From Saccoglossus kowalevskii (lineage: Eukaryota > Hemichordata > Enteropneusta > Harrimaniidae): 64,000 nt of DNA. How positions within the stretch are numbered: position 1 is the stretch's first letter; the number at the start of each line of letters is the position of its first letter. The DNA lies in contig NW_003128868.1 of assembly GCF_000003605.2 (NCBI RefSeq), positions 160,334-224,333 of the forward strand, read 5' to 3'. Shown here piece by piece: positions 46,010 through 59,800 of this stretch. A program made the translations under genes and the position numbers. The notes below the pieces were generated by a model that had not been told where the DNA came from, did no database searches, and saw only the letters and a list, made by a program, of their open reading frames with translations.

Positions 46010-47761
46010 TGTGCTAGATGAATGAACAGTATCACCGGCGGTAATTAGTGAAAGTCGCGCTCAGATCGAAACTCATACTTGATTTCCATTAGAAGAGCAC
46101 ATTGAATTGTGGGAAAAGCAATGTTTATCAACACAAATGTCGCACATGCGCGGCGCGACGACCACCGCCTTTAATGCAATTCTTGCACAGTACTAAAATA
46201 GAATCCGGTCAAAAAACAGAATCCGTTTAAAGCATTTTGCCATATCGTTATAAATAAATTTATCAAAGTCTACAGAAGCGTCACTGCCTCACCGTTGTTT
46301 CTATTCCCAGATACAGCAGTTGAAGTGATACAAATCATGATTCGATCGCACGATTTTGTGACTGTTCCCTCCGCAAATATGTGAAGGCAGTCGGTTGGGA
46401 AATAATACCTTGAAAACTGAAGATGATGCAAATAGCTTACTATAAACAACCACTGACAGTACCCCCAAAACATGTTGCTATGAGTAGTGACCAGAGTGAC
46501 AGGCACTACGTATGACTTCCTGAACTGTCTGCTCTATTATTCCTCTGTCAATGATGTTTTTGTTTAGGTTGCTCAGTTGGCTTTCAACTGTTTATCGGGT
46601 TGTTTGTCGACGTCACATGACAAACCGGATAAATATCAGCTATTTCTTTGCAAAATCTCAAGGTTGATGTCAATGCGATAATTTAGGGGGTTGGTCGTCA
46701 TCACTAGAAAACAGAAAACATGTCAAAAATGGAGCCTATATCTGTGTATAGGATTGTGATCACATTATAGATGAATATATTGTTAAGGAAAACGCTTATG
46801 TTGAAGAATCAGTAAAAATAACAACAACAAAAGCAACAACAACAATTGTTTCTGCTACTACAGTGACAACTGCACTCACGTTATCAACTTAAATCTAAGG
46901 TCATGGCATTCGATAGTGTTACAAGATGCCAGGTTAAATTGAATTACAGTTGAATTGCTTGATGTAGTCTCCTTAATTTCAAGTTCGGTTGGATATTCCA
47001 TTAAACTGTAATCACTATATTTAGGATATATTTATTATAGAAATACATTTACAATTATCGAATGAGAAATGTTTTGTATATCTTTCATTTCGAACAAAAT
47101 TTTAAGAAATTTAGCTTCATACATTGTATTTTATATACGCTAATTGCCATCCTCAGTACACATACATATTGTACAAATAATACGCAGCCAGCGACATATA
47201 ATAATACTACAATCATCAGACAGAAGTTGTTGATTATAGTGTGAGCACTTAAATGTGCAGACTGAACTAAATTAGTCTGCGTAGGTAATTAGGAAAACAA
47301 TTGATTCAGTTATGAGACATCTGTTTATTTCAACAACAGATGTTTTACGATTCGTAAATATAATAAAATACCACCACTGGATATTTGTGAAACAATTGGT
47401 GGGCTGTCTACCTGAAAACAAGAGGTATTTTTACCAGGTAAGGGTCTACGTTGTATCGTGTTTAGGCGCATACATTTAAGAATGTCGTTGTACTCACATG
47501 TGGACTGTTGCTGTATATTTCATAATCCACTTTATTCTTAATGTTTTGGCAAAATAGTATTGTTTTCCATTAATCACACATATTCATTTAGTCCATTAAC
47601 TACACATTTCCCCTTCTACATTGAGTCTTAAATTACAACCAGAAATGTATTGCACAGATTGAAAAATAAACTTCCGCAAATTTTATAATTATCAGGTGGT
47701 TTATAACTATTCGCCGTAATGTACAAAACCGATTAATGTATTTTTTTCTTGCGTCACAGTC
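46010..47761. other. No gene recognised; upstream flank of the lectin-astacin gene
   Basis: AT-rich, with no clear exon. Just before the ATG at 47762, TTTTTTTCTTGCGTCACAG looks like a 3' splice site, so an untranslated upstream exon may exist. No convincing TATA element was identified. Confidence 0.4.
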
Positions 47762-47810
47762 ATGGAAGCATTGTGGAAGATATCTTTTGTGTTCTCAGGA
47801 GCTCTGTTGG
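47762..47810 (+). CDS. Exon 1: signal peptide
   Basis: [17 protein letters not shown]: a short basic start and a hydrophobic core, continued by STVALIHC in exon 2. Donor GTAAGA. Typical of secretory proteins; cleavage is probably within the first residues of exon 2. Confidence 0.8.
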
Positions 47811-50800
47811 GTAAGAAATGCTTTTATTTTAATTACCAATTTAATAAAATCAATCAATATTAATAATCAACGATAATCAGACACACTGCGCATTGACGTG
47901 AACTGTCATAATTAACCTTCCCCGACGTACAGGTACAGCATAATAATAAATTAACTCTTTATAATTTGTAAGATATGTATTAGCTGACATAAATAAATCC
48001 ACAAATATGTCTGCTTTGAATTGTGGCACTAGACACCAACCCGACATCTATTCTATATCCTCCATCTAGGATCCACTGTGGCACTCATACACTGCGACGT
48101 TAAATTGTTAGATAGATGTTACACTGTCCCAGACTACTCTCTGGGATGGACGGAAGCACGGATCAAGTGTCAAGAACTTGGTGGTGACTTGGCTGTTCTT
48201 GAGAGTGAACACGTCCGTGATGCGGTCAACGTACTGGCAACAAGGTAAACACGATAGCATTAACATTGCACATAGTTTGAAATAACAATGTGTTGACCAA
48301 GTATATACACCAATGAAGATTCTATGCACATTTTCAGTGTTCACGGTCTTTGGCAAAATTGCAATATTGTTGCGCCAGGGAGTCATATTATTTCGAACCA
48401 GAAATACATCGACAATTTCAAACTGGACATGAAAATGTGAACGATCATACAAATACTTATATAATTGAACAAGCACTCAAATGGCATCAACTGTCGACCT
48501 TCCATTTTGAATTGATGGTCAAATTATTGATTAGTATCAACATATATCATGAATAATGATGATTAACGCACATCTTCTGATAATAATGGCATGTACTTGG
48601 ATTCATTTAATAATGTAAAAGTATTGAATCGTGGTCTATATTTACCATGTTTTGTGATAACATTATTATGTGTCTAATATAAAAATAGCAATAAAGTACA
48701 ATTAACCTGGTTTAGTAACACGGAGATAAATACACATATCCTAGAACAATTATATAGAACATACTTTCGCATGAATCAGCATAAACCAACCAAACAAAGT
48801 GGAAATGCGGAATATAATAATTGAGGCCTAAATCTAAACTATGCAGTAAATACAATGTGCAGCCAAGGCGATGTATGCTGACATGTTCCTAGCATTAACA
48901 TTTGGCTTTTATTTCCCATCACACTCACCTGACTACTTTTAAGACTTCATATAGTTTATGGCTACCACATAGGAATACAGAAGCACTCGTAACAGACGTA
49001 ATAATACGTACGTATCATTCATGATAAATCAATAGTGTCGATGAAATAAGAACATGTTTTAACTCTGATTTGAAAGATAGTCTATGATCTATATCTTTAA
49101 GAAATAAAAGGAGAGTGTCCCAGTGCTTGACAGAGGCACACGTTATATTATATTTAGTAAGAACCTCGTTTGATAATTGGGGTGTTCCCATTGGAGGATG
49201 TTTTTGTTGGTTAGTGATGTGGTTGTTGGTTTAAATAATCACTGATATCATGGGCAGTGTGTTTATTTTTTTAAATCAAATATGAAAAGGCATCAATGAA
49301 GTTAACTAAGTTTATTTAGTTCAAGAATACCAAGTTGTCGAAATAGGAAAGCGGAGTGTGCAAGGTACTAGTAATAAGCGAAGGTGTTAAGCCGGACCAT
49401 CTTTTTTTGTAACCGACAAAGGGGCATTAGTGATGTGGGACATTTCCCTCAATTTTTTCCCACGTCACGGACGAATCAATTGTCACGGCTAGGTATGCAG
49501 TCTGTCCATGGTGAACTATCTAATTGCAATCTGCCTTGAATGTTAGTTGGTTTGGGAGAGTTTTAAAGATTATATAATTTGTTTTCTCTATACTAATTGT
49601 ACGCTTCTGTGCTTTGCACCAGTCATACACATTGGCTAAATTGTCATTAATAGAGTTTAAGTTCTATTCATTTAAATAGTATCATCGGCAATAAGTCAAA
49701 AATCGAAGTAGTCTGGTGATGTATTAATGTCTTTAAAGGGGAAACTTCCAAGCCCAGGGATTGCACCAAAGAATCATGGGACACTATTGTTTATGTTATT
49801 TACAAAGTTAATCTAGTTTTTTGTTATCTATTGTAATTTTAATACAGAAAGTAAATTTGATGTGAGATTAGGTTTAACTGGAAGTGCCCCTTTAATGTAG
49901 ATATGATATCGATATGGCCCAAAGACACAACCTTGGGGGACACCGCACTTAATCGAATTGAGGAGCGACGTGCAACCATTAATACCTATCGGCGGATTTC
50001 AAGACAGTTTCGAAACCGAAGAATTGGAAGACCCTTTATCCAATAGTATTTTAGTTTGTGATATCATGTTCTTCAGTATATAAAGCTAGTTTGAGGTCAA
50101 TAAAGATACCAAACGATTTACCTAAAATGCCCTGTCCATGTTATAAGCGATGGTAGAAATAAGACCTGTCAGGTTAAAATTTGACCAGTACTTTTTCGAA
50201 ATCCATTTTGAGTGATTCAACTATTTCGCTAAAACAATGGTAAAATTGAGATTGGCTTATTATTATTGACATACAAAGCATATCCCTTTATATATAGAAG
50301 TGACTTTTGGAAACTCAAATGGATCTGGAAATTTGCCTTGGGTCAAAGAACAATTTATGACGAACCTCTACTAAATTCTGGTAGCGATATGGAGAATTCA
50401 TCGCGGCATTGGCAGTTACGTCTATACTAGTTTTCTTTCTTTCTTTAATTGCTCAACTTTCACAAAATGTCTAACATTATAATCTATCCATAGTGTGTTG
50501 CGAATAATTTACCCTGGCATAATAATTGATTCATCTTAATTCGGATGTAATATACCGACTTTATGGATCAGTTCACCAATTGGATTCTTTGTTACTGTGA
50601 CACTAATTGAGTGGCAATTTGTTCTTTTCATTAAATTGTATCTTCATCTACTGTTGCATTTCTAATGACTCTTTTCACATGTACAGCAGTATTTCACAAT
50701 TCTTGTATAGACAAGCACTCCACGTTTTGCTCAGTTTTTGTTTATAGCTGGGTCAACTATAGATAATGCTATCTTCGGAAAAACCAGAAGTTATGGAGCC

Positions 50801-53800
50801 GCAAATTATGGCTGACAGGGGAGTTCGTGAGGGTAATGATTATTTGGTGGCTGAGTTTTGCACAATGTTTCGGCGTGTCAACAACTCTATTAGACATTCT
50901 GCAAAAAATCGGTATAGTTTCAGAAGTACGAATGTATGTTTCTGTTATACAGCCACGTCTTCTAGAATGACGGTCTCGTTCGAGCGTGTCTCGTTCGAGG
51001 TACAAACAAACACAGGAACAGGCAACAAAGCAAAAATAAAATAATTGCAGATGACCCAGCCACACTAGCAAGTACTATATCCTGATTGGATTACAAGTTG
51101 TGCACAGTATTTGTTTGTATAAAGGGCCCAGAGAAAACACAAATCAAGCCGATATTCTATTAACGAGAGTCCAAGTAATTTGTTACGTTTTGTGGTAAAT
51201 TCTCAAGAGCAACGTTTTTATATGTACATCTATACCAAAACCCGGTGCCATATACGGTCTAACAAACTAATTTATGAAGAAACAAATCAGGACTAGTTTG
51301 GACAATGTTTTGTACGCCTTGGCATTCATCGACAGTCTGCCGTATTTTTTTGTAAATTCAAATAATAATAATCAAATGCCGTTTACAAAATACAGAAGCC
51401 ATCTCAAGTTAGGTCCAGGCTTCTACTCGCAAGTATTGGTTATTTCAAAGACTACAACTGAGACTACAAATGGCTGTGTCCCGTTCTGGACTTAAGCAGA
51501 CTAAATCAGTATGAGCTACCTGGAAACGCAGAGCACCATAATATTCTCCATGCTCTGTTTCTACTGCTTAGCCTTGCTAGATTTGAGTGATACTTACCAG
51601 CACATACCGATACACCCAGTGAGTCAGCGACACCCTTGATTCGCCCAGTTGGGCCAAGTGCAAACACTTGATGTGGGAAACAGTCTTCCTATTCACCCTT
51701 GCCTCAGATAGGCGTCAGGATGAACTAAGTCCAGAACCAGGCACAGCCACTTGTGGTCTCAATATTTGCGAGTATTTGTGTATAGTTGGTAAGCAAACTA
51801 TCTACCTCCTATCCGATTGCTCCCGCTTTGCAGGGTTCCCTTAGTTGTGCCCCAAACAGGGGCTGGTTCCAGGGGGATGGAGATTGCATCATGATTTTGT
51901 AACCATGTATCGCCACCTGGAGAGTCCAGGGATCAGTTAAACGCTTCCTCTGAACCAGTGCGAGAGGGATGTGTGGGTTCGGCGGTTCTACATCGGGTTG
52001 ATCTCTCCTCTGCCAGGGTGAGACTCCGCAAGGCCTGTAGAAGTCGATAGGTACTGACTCTGCATCCTGCTGAACATGTGTCCATCCTACTTGTCGCTTC
52101 TGAAGCATCAAACCTGCTTCCCCTGCAGCTGGATAAGTGACCCATGAGGATGAGGGGGAGGCACCACCTGGTTCCTTCTTCCTGAGGGGTGCGTTTCCCA
52201 TTCCCTCTTGCCTCCTGGCTACTTCTGACCAGTGGGTGCCAACTTTGGGCGTTACATTTTCTCAGCTTAGGGTCCTTACTGTCGCTTGCCCTTGTCAGAA
52301 GCCAAACTGGCTCGCGGGTCTCACCTGTGCCATCTGGTCAGTTGGATCCCGAAGCACCGAGACTGCTCCTTCCATACTCAAAATAGAAGAGGGTGGGGGA
52401 GTTCCAGCCGTCATAACTGTTGCAGTTGTGCGTCCAGTGAAAACAGCCAAAACTGCATTCCGCTTTACAGAGGCAGCCCCTGCCACGAGAGACAGATAAC
52501 ACTGCAGAATATCCCGCTTAGCCGTGTGGTGTCCCACCAATGGCTGTGTCTGCTGGTCTAGGAGGTTTGTGCATTCCATCATTGGGACTTCAGAGTGCTG
52601 GGGGCGCAAAACAATTCGTTCCAGTGGGCTGGCCATAACTTGAAGGTTGGGGGTCGCCACTCTGCTCTCAGTCCTTGGATTGTGTCCGACTAACCGGTCA
52701 AAATATTCCATGAATGCCGCCACCCCTTTTTCCGTCCCACCGAACCCAAACCATTTGTGGTACTGGGGTCGGGGCAGAACCGAAGGTTCCGATCCAGGTG
52801 CGTGATTTGACTCCAGACTCTGCTGGCTCTGGTCTCAAACACCGCTTGATGAGGTAGCGCTTGGTCCAGCAGAAAAGGTTTAGCATAACATTTATCTACC
52901 CTAAGAACTTAGGCCTTTATTCTGCGGGAACCAAGGTTCACCCCTCAACACCTTCTGTGCGTCCTTTCTACGTCCAGAACTCGGCGGGATCCTAAGCAAT
53001 ACTGAATGCAGGACTCTGGATCCCGGAAGTGACAGTCCTACCGGGAGTGACTCTTTCAGGATCAAGGTTGGGGGTGGAGGGTTGGGGTGAACATCAGGGT
53101 CACTAGGATCAATTTTCCCCCTCCCCCAAGGCGTGGCTCATGGAGTCATTACAAGGAACATACTCCGAGTGGCCGCCCGAGGTTGCACATATAATGATAC
53201 AATTTTGACGGCCATTCTGCTTTTATGAAAATGGAATTTTTGTTCAATCGAATGTTTCACAATCACATACATTCACCGAACCATATCGCAGCAACTTGAA
53301 TATCTAAAAAATAGTTATATTTTCCATGTTGTAAAAATGCACCAACTGGCAATTTTGAATATACGCAAATTAGCTATATTTCGGAAGCCTAGATTTTTTG
53401 TCAATCTAGGCATCTCCCCGAAATTTATTGTGAAGAAATTATTTCTGTTGCAATTTCAGATGGGTCAAACCATAAATTGATTGGACTATTTGGGAAATTA
53501 ACTATTATATTCATAACTTACCCGTACCAACCGTTGTATTAACATTATTTTCACTGATATAGCCCCATTCACTTTTAGTGACTGTGTCAATTAGCAATGT
53601 ATGAGGTTTACAGATCATAACTGATTGTTCGGACAGTACTCATTATGTTACATACGAACAGAGTGGCAGCTACAAGCAATAAAACCGTTCCCATGTCGCA
53701 CAGGGATCTGGGAAATTGATGACTAGTTAATCAATAAAGCATGTAAGATCATAGTATCTGACAGCTCACGAGACCCGTCAACTATAAGGTATGTGACAAA

Positions 53801-56800
53801 TCACGTGTTTCTAGTTCTCACTCGATAGTCACCACATACATCCTAAACTACTTGTAGTTCAATGTGCCAACTAAAATGTATGATGTTTCATTTGACACAA
53901 TGGTGAATATCCATATAGTTTACTTGATCATGATTGATTCAAGTGGCTGATTATTTATTTCGGCAGCATGGCAACCGAGAAACGTACTATTGCAGGTTCC
54001 ATTCACCCTGTCAAAGTGTGCATTTCTTCGTATAGTTTAGTTGTGTGGTACGAATTTGAATACATCCCAGATAGTCTAAATACACACGTAATTAGCTTTC
54101 AATCGGAGACTATGCGCTATTCAATTTAGCTTAGTGTTAAATACATATATTCACACTCACTGGGACTGTTAATAACCAATGTACTAAACCATGTATGTCT
54201 ACATCTTGTGTCGGGTGACATGTTGGACAGGTGATATTTCTGCTGTTTGGAGAGTGTTTGAACATGATCTGTTTTATTTGGATGAAAGTATGAGCTTGGT
54301 GAATGTATGTACATGTTAACTGTTCGGGAACAACGAAATCACCTTGTCAACGGCACTAAGAAGATGTCATTCTGTTCGCATGGACAATTCAGTCGTGTCA
54401 TTGTTTGGCAAACTATGTCCTTTGTTTAGGATACAGCTATACAATAGAATCTGGGAGAATGCTCGGTGGCCCACCAATCAAAAGCGGTGGAATAACCTAG
54501 CCAGATGGACAAGTAAAAAGGCGTCTAAATCATACCTCGTGGCAGTCATTTACTACTGGGGATCCCTCCATGCAGCACGGGATTCCAGGGAAGAACGTGA
54601 CGAAGTGTGTGCTATTGGATGTTGGTTGTTCGCCGGTAAAGACGAAGAGTACATTGAAGATTGACTCTCCACAGTTTGAAACATCTGCCTTGGTGTCAGA
54701 CGACTACATGTACCGGAATTGCCGATGTCGGAAAACTACAGTGAAGAGTAACACTCTGTGTGACCACATATTGGAACGTCGGACTTTGCGTCAAGAGACT
54801 GGTTAGTAACAGGTCCCACAAACACATTAGAATAGGCGCATAGTTGTTCCGTGTGTTTGTTTCGCATATTTAGGTCTTGTTCCAAATGCATGTAGTCTTT
54901 GCGAATCGTAATTAATTTTAAGTAGCGTATTTACAACAGAGATAGGCCACTAGTCACTTCATGTCCTCGTATGTATTATTAACCTAATAAATGCGGTTAG
55001 TTTGACCGTGAAAAGTATTATATTGTCTGTGTCACCATTACAAAATCAAAACGACAAGATGTGGGATGAAGAATCTATCACTCCATCGTCGGACACCATT
55101 CCACCTTGGGAACCCAAGGCCTTGATCAAGCTTGGAAATCCGCCAGGTGCGATTGATCAGTACACCTATACATTATGTGTTCAGACGCGAGCACAGACAA
55201 AAGTAAAACCTGCAAACAAACTAGTTGTGCTGAACTTGATAGCGAGGATTATACTAACAATGCTAACAAATAAAACCTTGATAATCCCTTTCAAACATGC
55301 TGAAACAGGTAAAATTAATCAATGTGGGAAGAGTGCCCAAGCAAAATTTCAGACAGAGGGAAATCTTTTGTATCGCTTGTGCATGGCAAAAAATAATAGA
55401 CAAAAAATAAGCCAGCTGGTGGTTCCTGAACATTTAAGAAGGCAGGTCATGAGAGTCGACCATGACTCAATTATGGGTGGACATCTCGGTACTCAGAAAA
55501 CAATTGACCGTATACATCACAATTTTATTGGCAGAACTTGCATGCAGATGTAAAACGTTATTGCCAATCGTGTGTCAACGCACAATTCCTAAAGGTAAGG
55601 TTGGTAAAGTACCGCTGGGAAAAATGCCATTGATTGGCATCCCATTCCTCAGGGTCAGAGTAGATCTTGTGGGTCCTTTTAAATCTCATAATCCTCGCAA
55701 ATTCCAATATATTTCGGTGTTGGTAGATTATGCCACACGATATCCTGAAGCAACACCTCTTAAGAATATCCGGGCGGTTACCGTGTCCCTTGTAGATATT
55801 TTAATAGAGTAGGAATACCTCGTAGATCCTTTCCGACTTGGGGACTCAATTTATCTCAGAGGTCATGGCCGAGGTCACTCGACTGTTAAGTATTCGTAGG
55901 TTAACCACTACACCGTCCACAGTGCGATGGTCTTACAGAGAAGTTCAATGGCACTCTTAAGCGTATGCTTGTGCGTATGTGTGAAGAACAGCCCAATGAT
56001 TGGGATAGGTTTATAAACCCTTTGATTTTCGCATATCGAGAAGCACCCCAAGCCAGTTTGGGCTTTTCACCCTTTGAACTGTTGCATGGTTGTGAACTGT
56101 GAAAGGCCCTATTGCAATACTGCGTGAACTTTGGACAGAGGAAAATGTAAACTCTGAGGATAAGCTCACCTATCAGTATGTCTTAGATTTGAGAAATAGC
56201 CTTGAAGAAACTTGTAAAATGGCACAAAAAGAACTTCAAAAAATTAGTGACGTTTATCGCCGACATTTTGATAAATCAGCAAAACCGAGAGAGTTCCAGG
56301 TGGGTGATCTGCTATTGTTACTTTTACCTACAGTGAGTGATAAATTGCACCTACAATGGCAGGGACCATTTCCTGTTGTGGAGAGGCTGGGAGAAAATTA
56401 TTATAAGATTATAAAAAATGGAAAATCAAAACTGTTTCATGCAAATATGCTAAAAAAATACCAAGCAAATTTGACACAAATGATTCTGGTGTACTAACGC
56501 AGGTAAATGTTAGCTTGATTGATAGTCAGCCACATGAGCATGGTATTGGGGGACCCACTACAGAGTTCTCAGAATTAGTGGAATTGCTCCCCATAATGGG
56601 CAAACAAACAATAAAAGATGTTTATATAAGTGATGATTTAACACACATTCAAAACCGAGAGGTGATGAAAGTATTGTATAAATAGTATTGACTGATATAC
56701 CTGGACGTACGCATGCAATAATGCATGATATAAAAGTGATTACTGATGAACCAATTAGAAGTTCTTATTCACCTCCTTTGGCGGCACGAAAAATCATTGT

Positions 56801-59800
56801 TAAAGAAATCAATGACTTGTTGGATCTTGATGTGATTGAAATATCTCAATATCTTAATTCGTCTCCTATTGTCTTGGTAAAGAAACAAGATGACACTGTC
56901 CGTCTATGCAATGATTTCCGCAAGTTAAACAAAATCACTGTTTTTGATGGAGAGCCGATGCCCAATCCAGAAGAATTATTCGCTTGCATAGCAAAATACA
57001 ATTATTTGAGCAAACTTGACAATACAAAGGGTTTTTGGCAAATTCATTTAACTGAAACGGCTAAAGAAAAAAACTGCATTCCAAACACCTTTGGGTCATA
57101 TGGAGTATAAAGTTCTTCCATTTGGGATTGTAAGTAGTCCGGCTGGATTTTCAAGAAGATGCGAATAATTCTTGATGGTTTAAAAGATCAGGTAGTAAAT
57201 CTTGTAGACGATATTTGTGTGTATAACCACACCTGGGACAATCATTTGAAATCACTGGAGACCGTGTTGAAACGACTGGAACTTGCTGGACTTACAGCAA
57301 AACCAACTAAATCTTTCATTGGGTATACTAAGTTAGAGTTTTTAGGCCATATTGTGGGTGGAGGAAAACTTGAAATGATGAAATTAAAGGTGGATGCATT
57401 GCTAAGGGCATAGCCCCCTACTACTAAAACACAGGTCCGAAGCTTTATAGGCCTTTGCTCATATTATAGAAAATGTGTCCCAAACTTTGCATCTATTGCG
57501 GCTCCTTTGCATGACCTGACTAAGAAAGGTCAGTCTAAGCTAGTAAAATGGGAACCTATACACCAGAATGCGTTTGTACAGCTAAAACAAACTTTGAGCT
57601 CCAAACCCATCCTGCTGCTTCCAGATATGAACAAAACTTTTGTGCTTAGAACGGATGCTTCCCAGGGAGGGTTGGGGGCCGTGTTATTGCAATACACCAA
57701 TCACATCGCATTTTCTGTTGCATATGCAAGTCGAAAACTTAGTGATCAGGAGTGTAGATATTCAGTAATTGAAAAGGAATGTCTAGGCATTATCTGGGGT
57801 TTACAGAAATTTCGAAAAATATTTGTTGTTGAACCAGTTTTGAATAGAAACAGACCATCAACCCTTTTTGTATTTAAATAGAGCTAAAATTCACAATGGT
57901 CGATTGATGCGGTGGGCGTTCTATCTACAGGTATAGAATTGTAGCCATAAAAGGTTCACAAAATCTTGGGGCGGACTACCTTTTTTCATGTATTCACACC
58001 ACACTACTACTGCGTTCTACAACTACGAGATACTATGATTGTAGTTTCTGGCTTGGTTTCAAGAACCCACACAAGTTGGAATATCTGCATTATTTTGCAT
58101 TAATTGGTTCACACTAGTCTCATCGCAATTTTCTGGCCAGTTTATGAAAACAGATGCAGTGATCTCTTGACACACCCCAAGTGGACTCTTCACAGTTTTT
58201 TGTACTTCCCTAGCGTCAGTTTGATTTTCTTTGAGATGTCACATTGCTTCCAATCATGCAAATACAGGAACTGTAATGGATAATTTAGGGAGTCCACCAT
58301 TGACAAGGTTGATGTTTGGTTAATGTTCTCTTGATGGAAGTTGTCAAGTACACTGCCAAATAAAAGGGTTTTCAATTTGTTGTGATTTTGACTTTCTTTC
58401 CTTTCGTGAAATATGTCGTTCCGTGTATATTCAATTATCTTCATTCATATTCCTGCATCTTTGCTCCTGATTACGGTTTACCATCTCCTCATCTTCACTG
58501 TTATCGTCTTTATGTATAGTGTTGAATGCTGATTGTACCAACCTTATGATGCTGAACTGTATATGGTCAAATTTTGTTTTAGTCAACCTTACTATCACGA
58601 GGCGTCTGGATCGTACTTTAAGAAGCTAATTATGTATTGTTTACAGACTCAATTGTGTATTTAATTATTGTAATGTATTACACATTACACACACGATGTA
58701 ATTATGTATTTATTAATTTATTGTCATCGTATAAATTGATAACGGCTCAAAGGTAGGATCTACAGCCCAGCATTTGAATGAAATAATGAATGAAGTTTAT
58801 TTCACTATAAAACATACATTAATAATATACAAATGAATTTGATAAATAAACAACTGAATAAATATATATTTATGTATATTGCCTATAGTGAGAATCACGG
58901 AAATCCGTGACTCTTGAAAAAAAATAAACAAAATAATAATTATTAATAAATTATATACATAGTACTTAGTTTTGTAAATAATTATACATAAAAAACAATG
59001 TTTTTTCCTAAATCTCTACACAGTAAGAAATTTGGGGAAGAATTAACGAATTATACAGAAGGAGAAAAATTTATCTAACAACATAATGCCGAATCTGTGA
59101 GATAATACCCATTTTCCCAGGGCTTAATTTAGTTAGTATATCTATATAGAGTTTCTACACTTAATTGCAGTCAATTGTTGCCCCTAAATAGTGTGTGGAA
59201 CAAAAGCCCTCTACTGGTGACCCAAATTGATCTCTGTGGTAATTGTTCTCTGTGGTGACTTATAGTCATCGAGTTTGTTTTTGTTTCTAAATAGTAACTT
59301 GGTCAGCATTGCACCATTCATTAATATGAAGGAAATATATTTAGATTGTCAGCAAAAAAACGAAAATCAAAAAAAATTGCAGGAATTTATAATATCATTG
59401 GTATAAACTAAAACTACAATAGGGCCTAAAATCGATCCATGTGGTACACCACACTTTATTTCCTTGAATGAAGATAGTGTGTTATCAATGTTGACAAATT
59501 GTTGTCGATTGGAAAGGTAGTTTTCAAACCATTGTAACATGAGACCTGGACTAAAGTTTTGGAAGTCATATTTGTAAATGCCGCTTTCTTGTATAAAACA
59601 TATTTTACGTAACTTTTTAAGGATACCAAATAAAATGGTGACCAGTTTAGTATGATAGAAGTCGTGTACAGTTTTCAAATGGAGGGTCAAGACTGAGTAT
59701 ACGTGATTCCGGCGTTTCATAATAAATGCTTTCTATCAATAAAATGATATTAATCAGTTATGTCTAAGTCATATCTTCGTTAAAGACCATTAGAATATTG

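Noticed and set aside
50766-51071. Overlapping 90-100 codon frames on both strands
   Set aside because: The partner segment at 44.8-45.1 kb does not keep either frame, so coding constraint is unlikely.
52137-52561. Overlapping plus-strand frames in the GC-rich island
   Set aside because: High GC lengthens chance frames. The credible motifs there are on the minus strand (DIRS-like).
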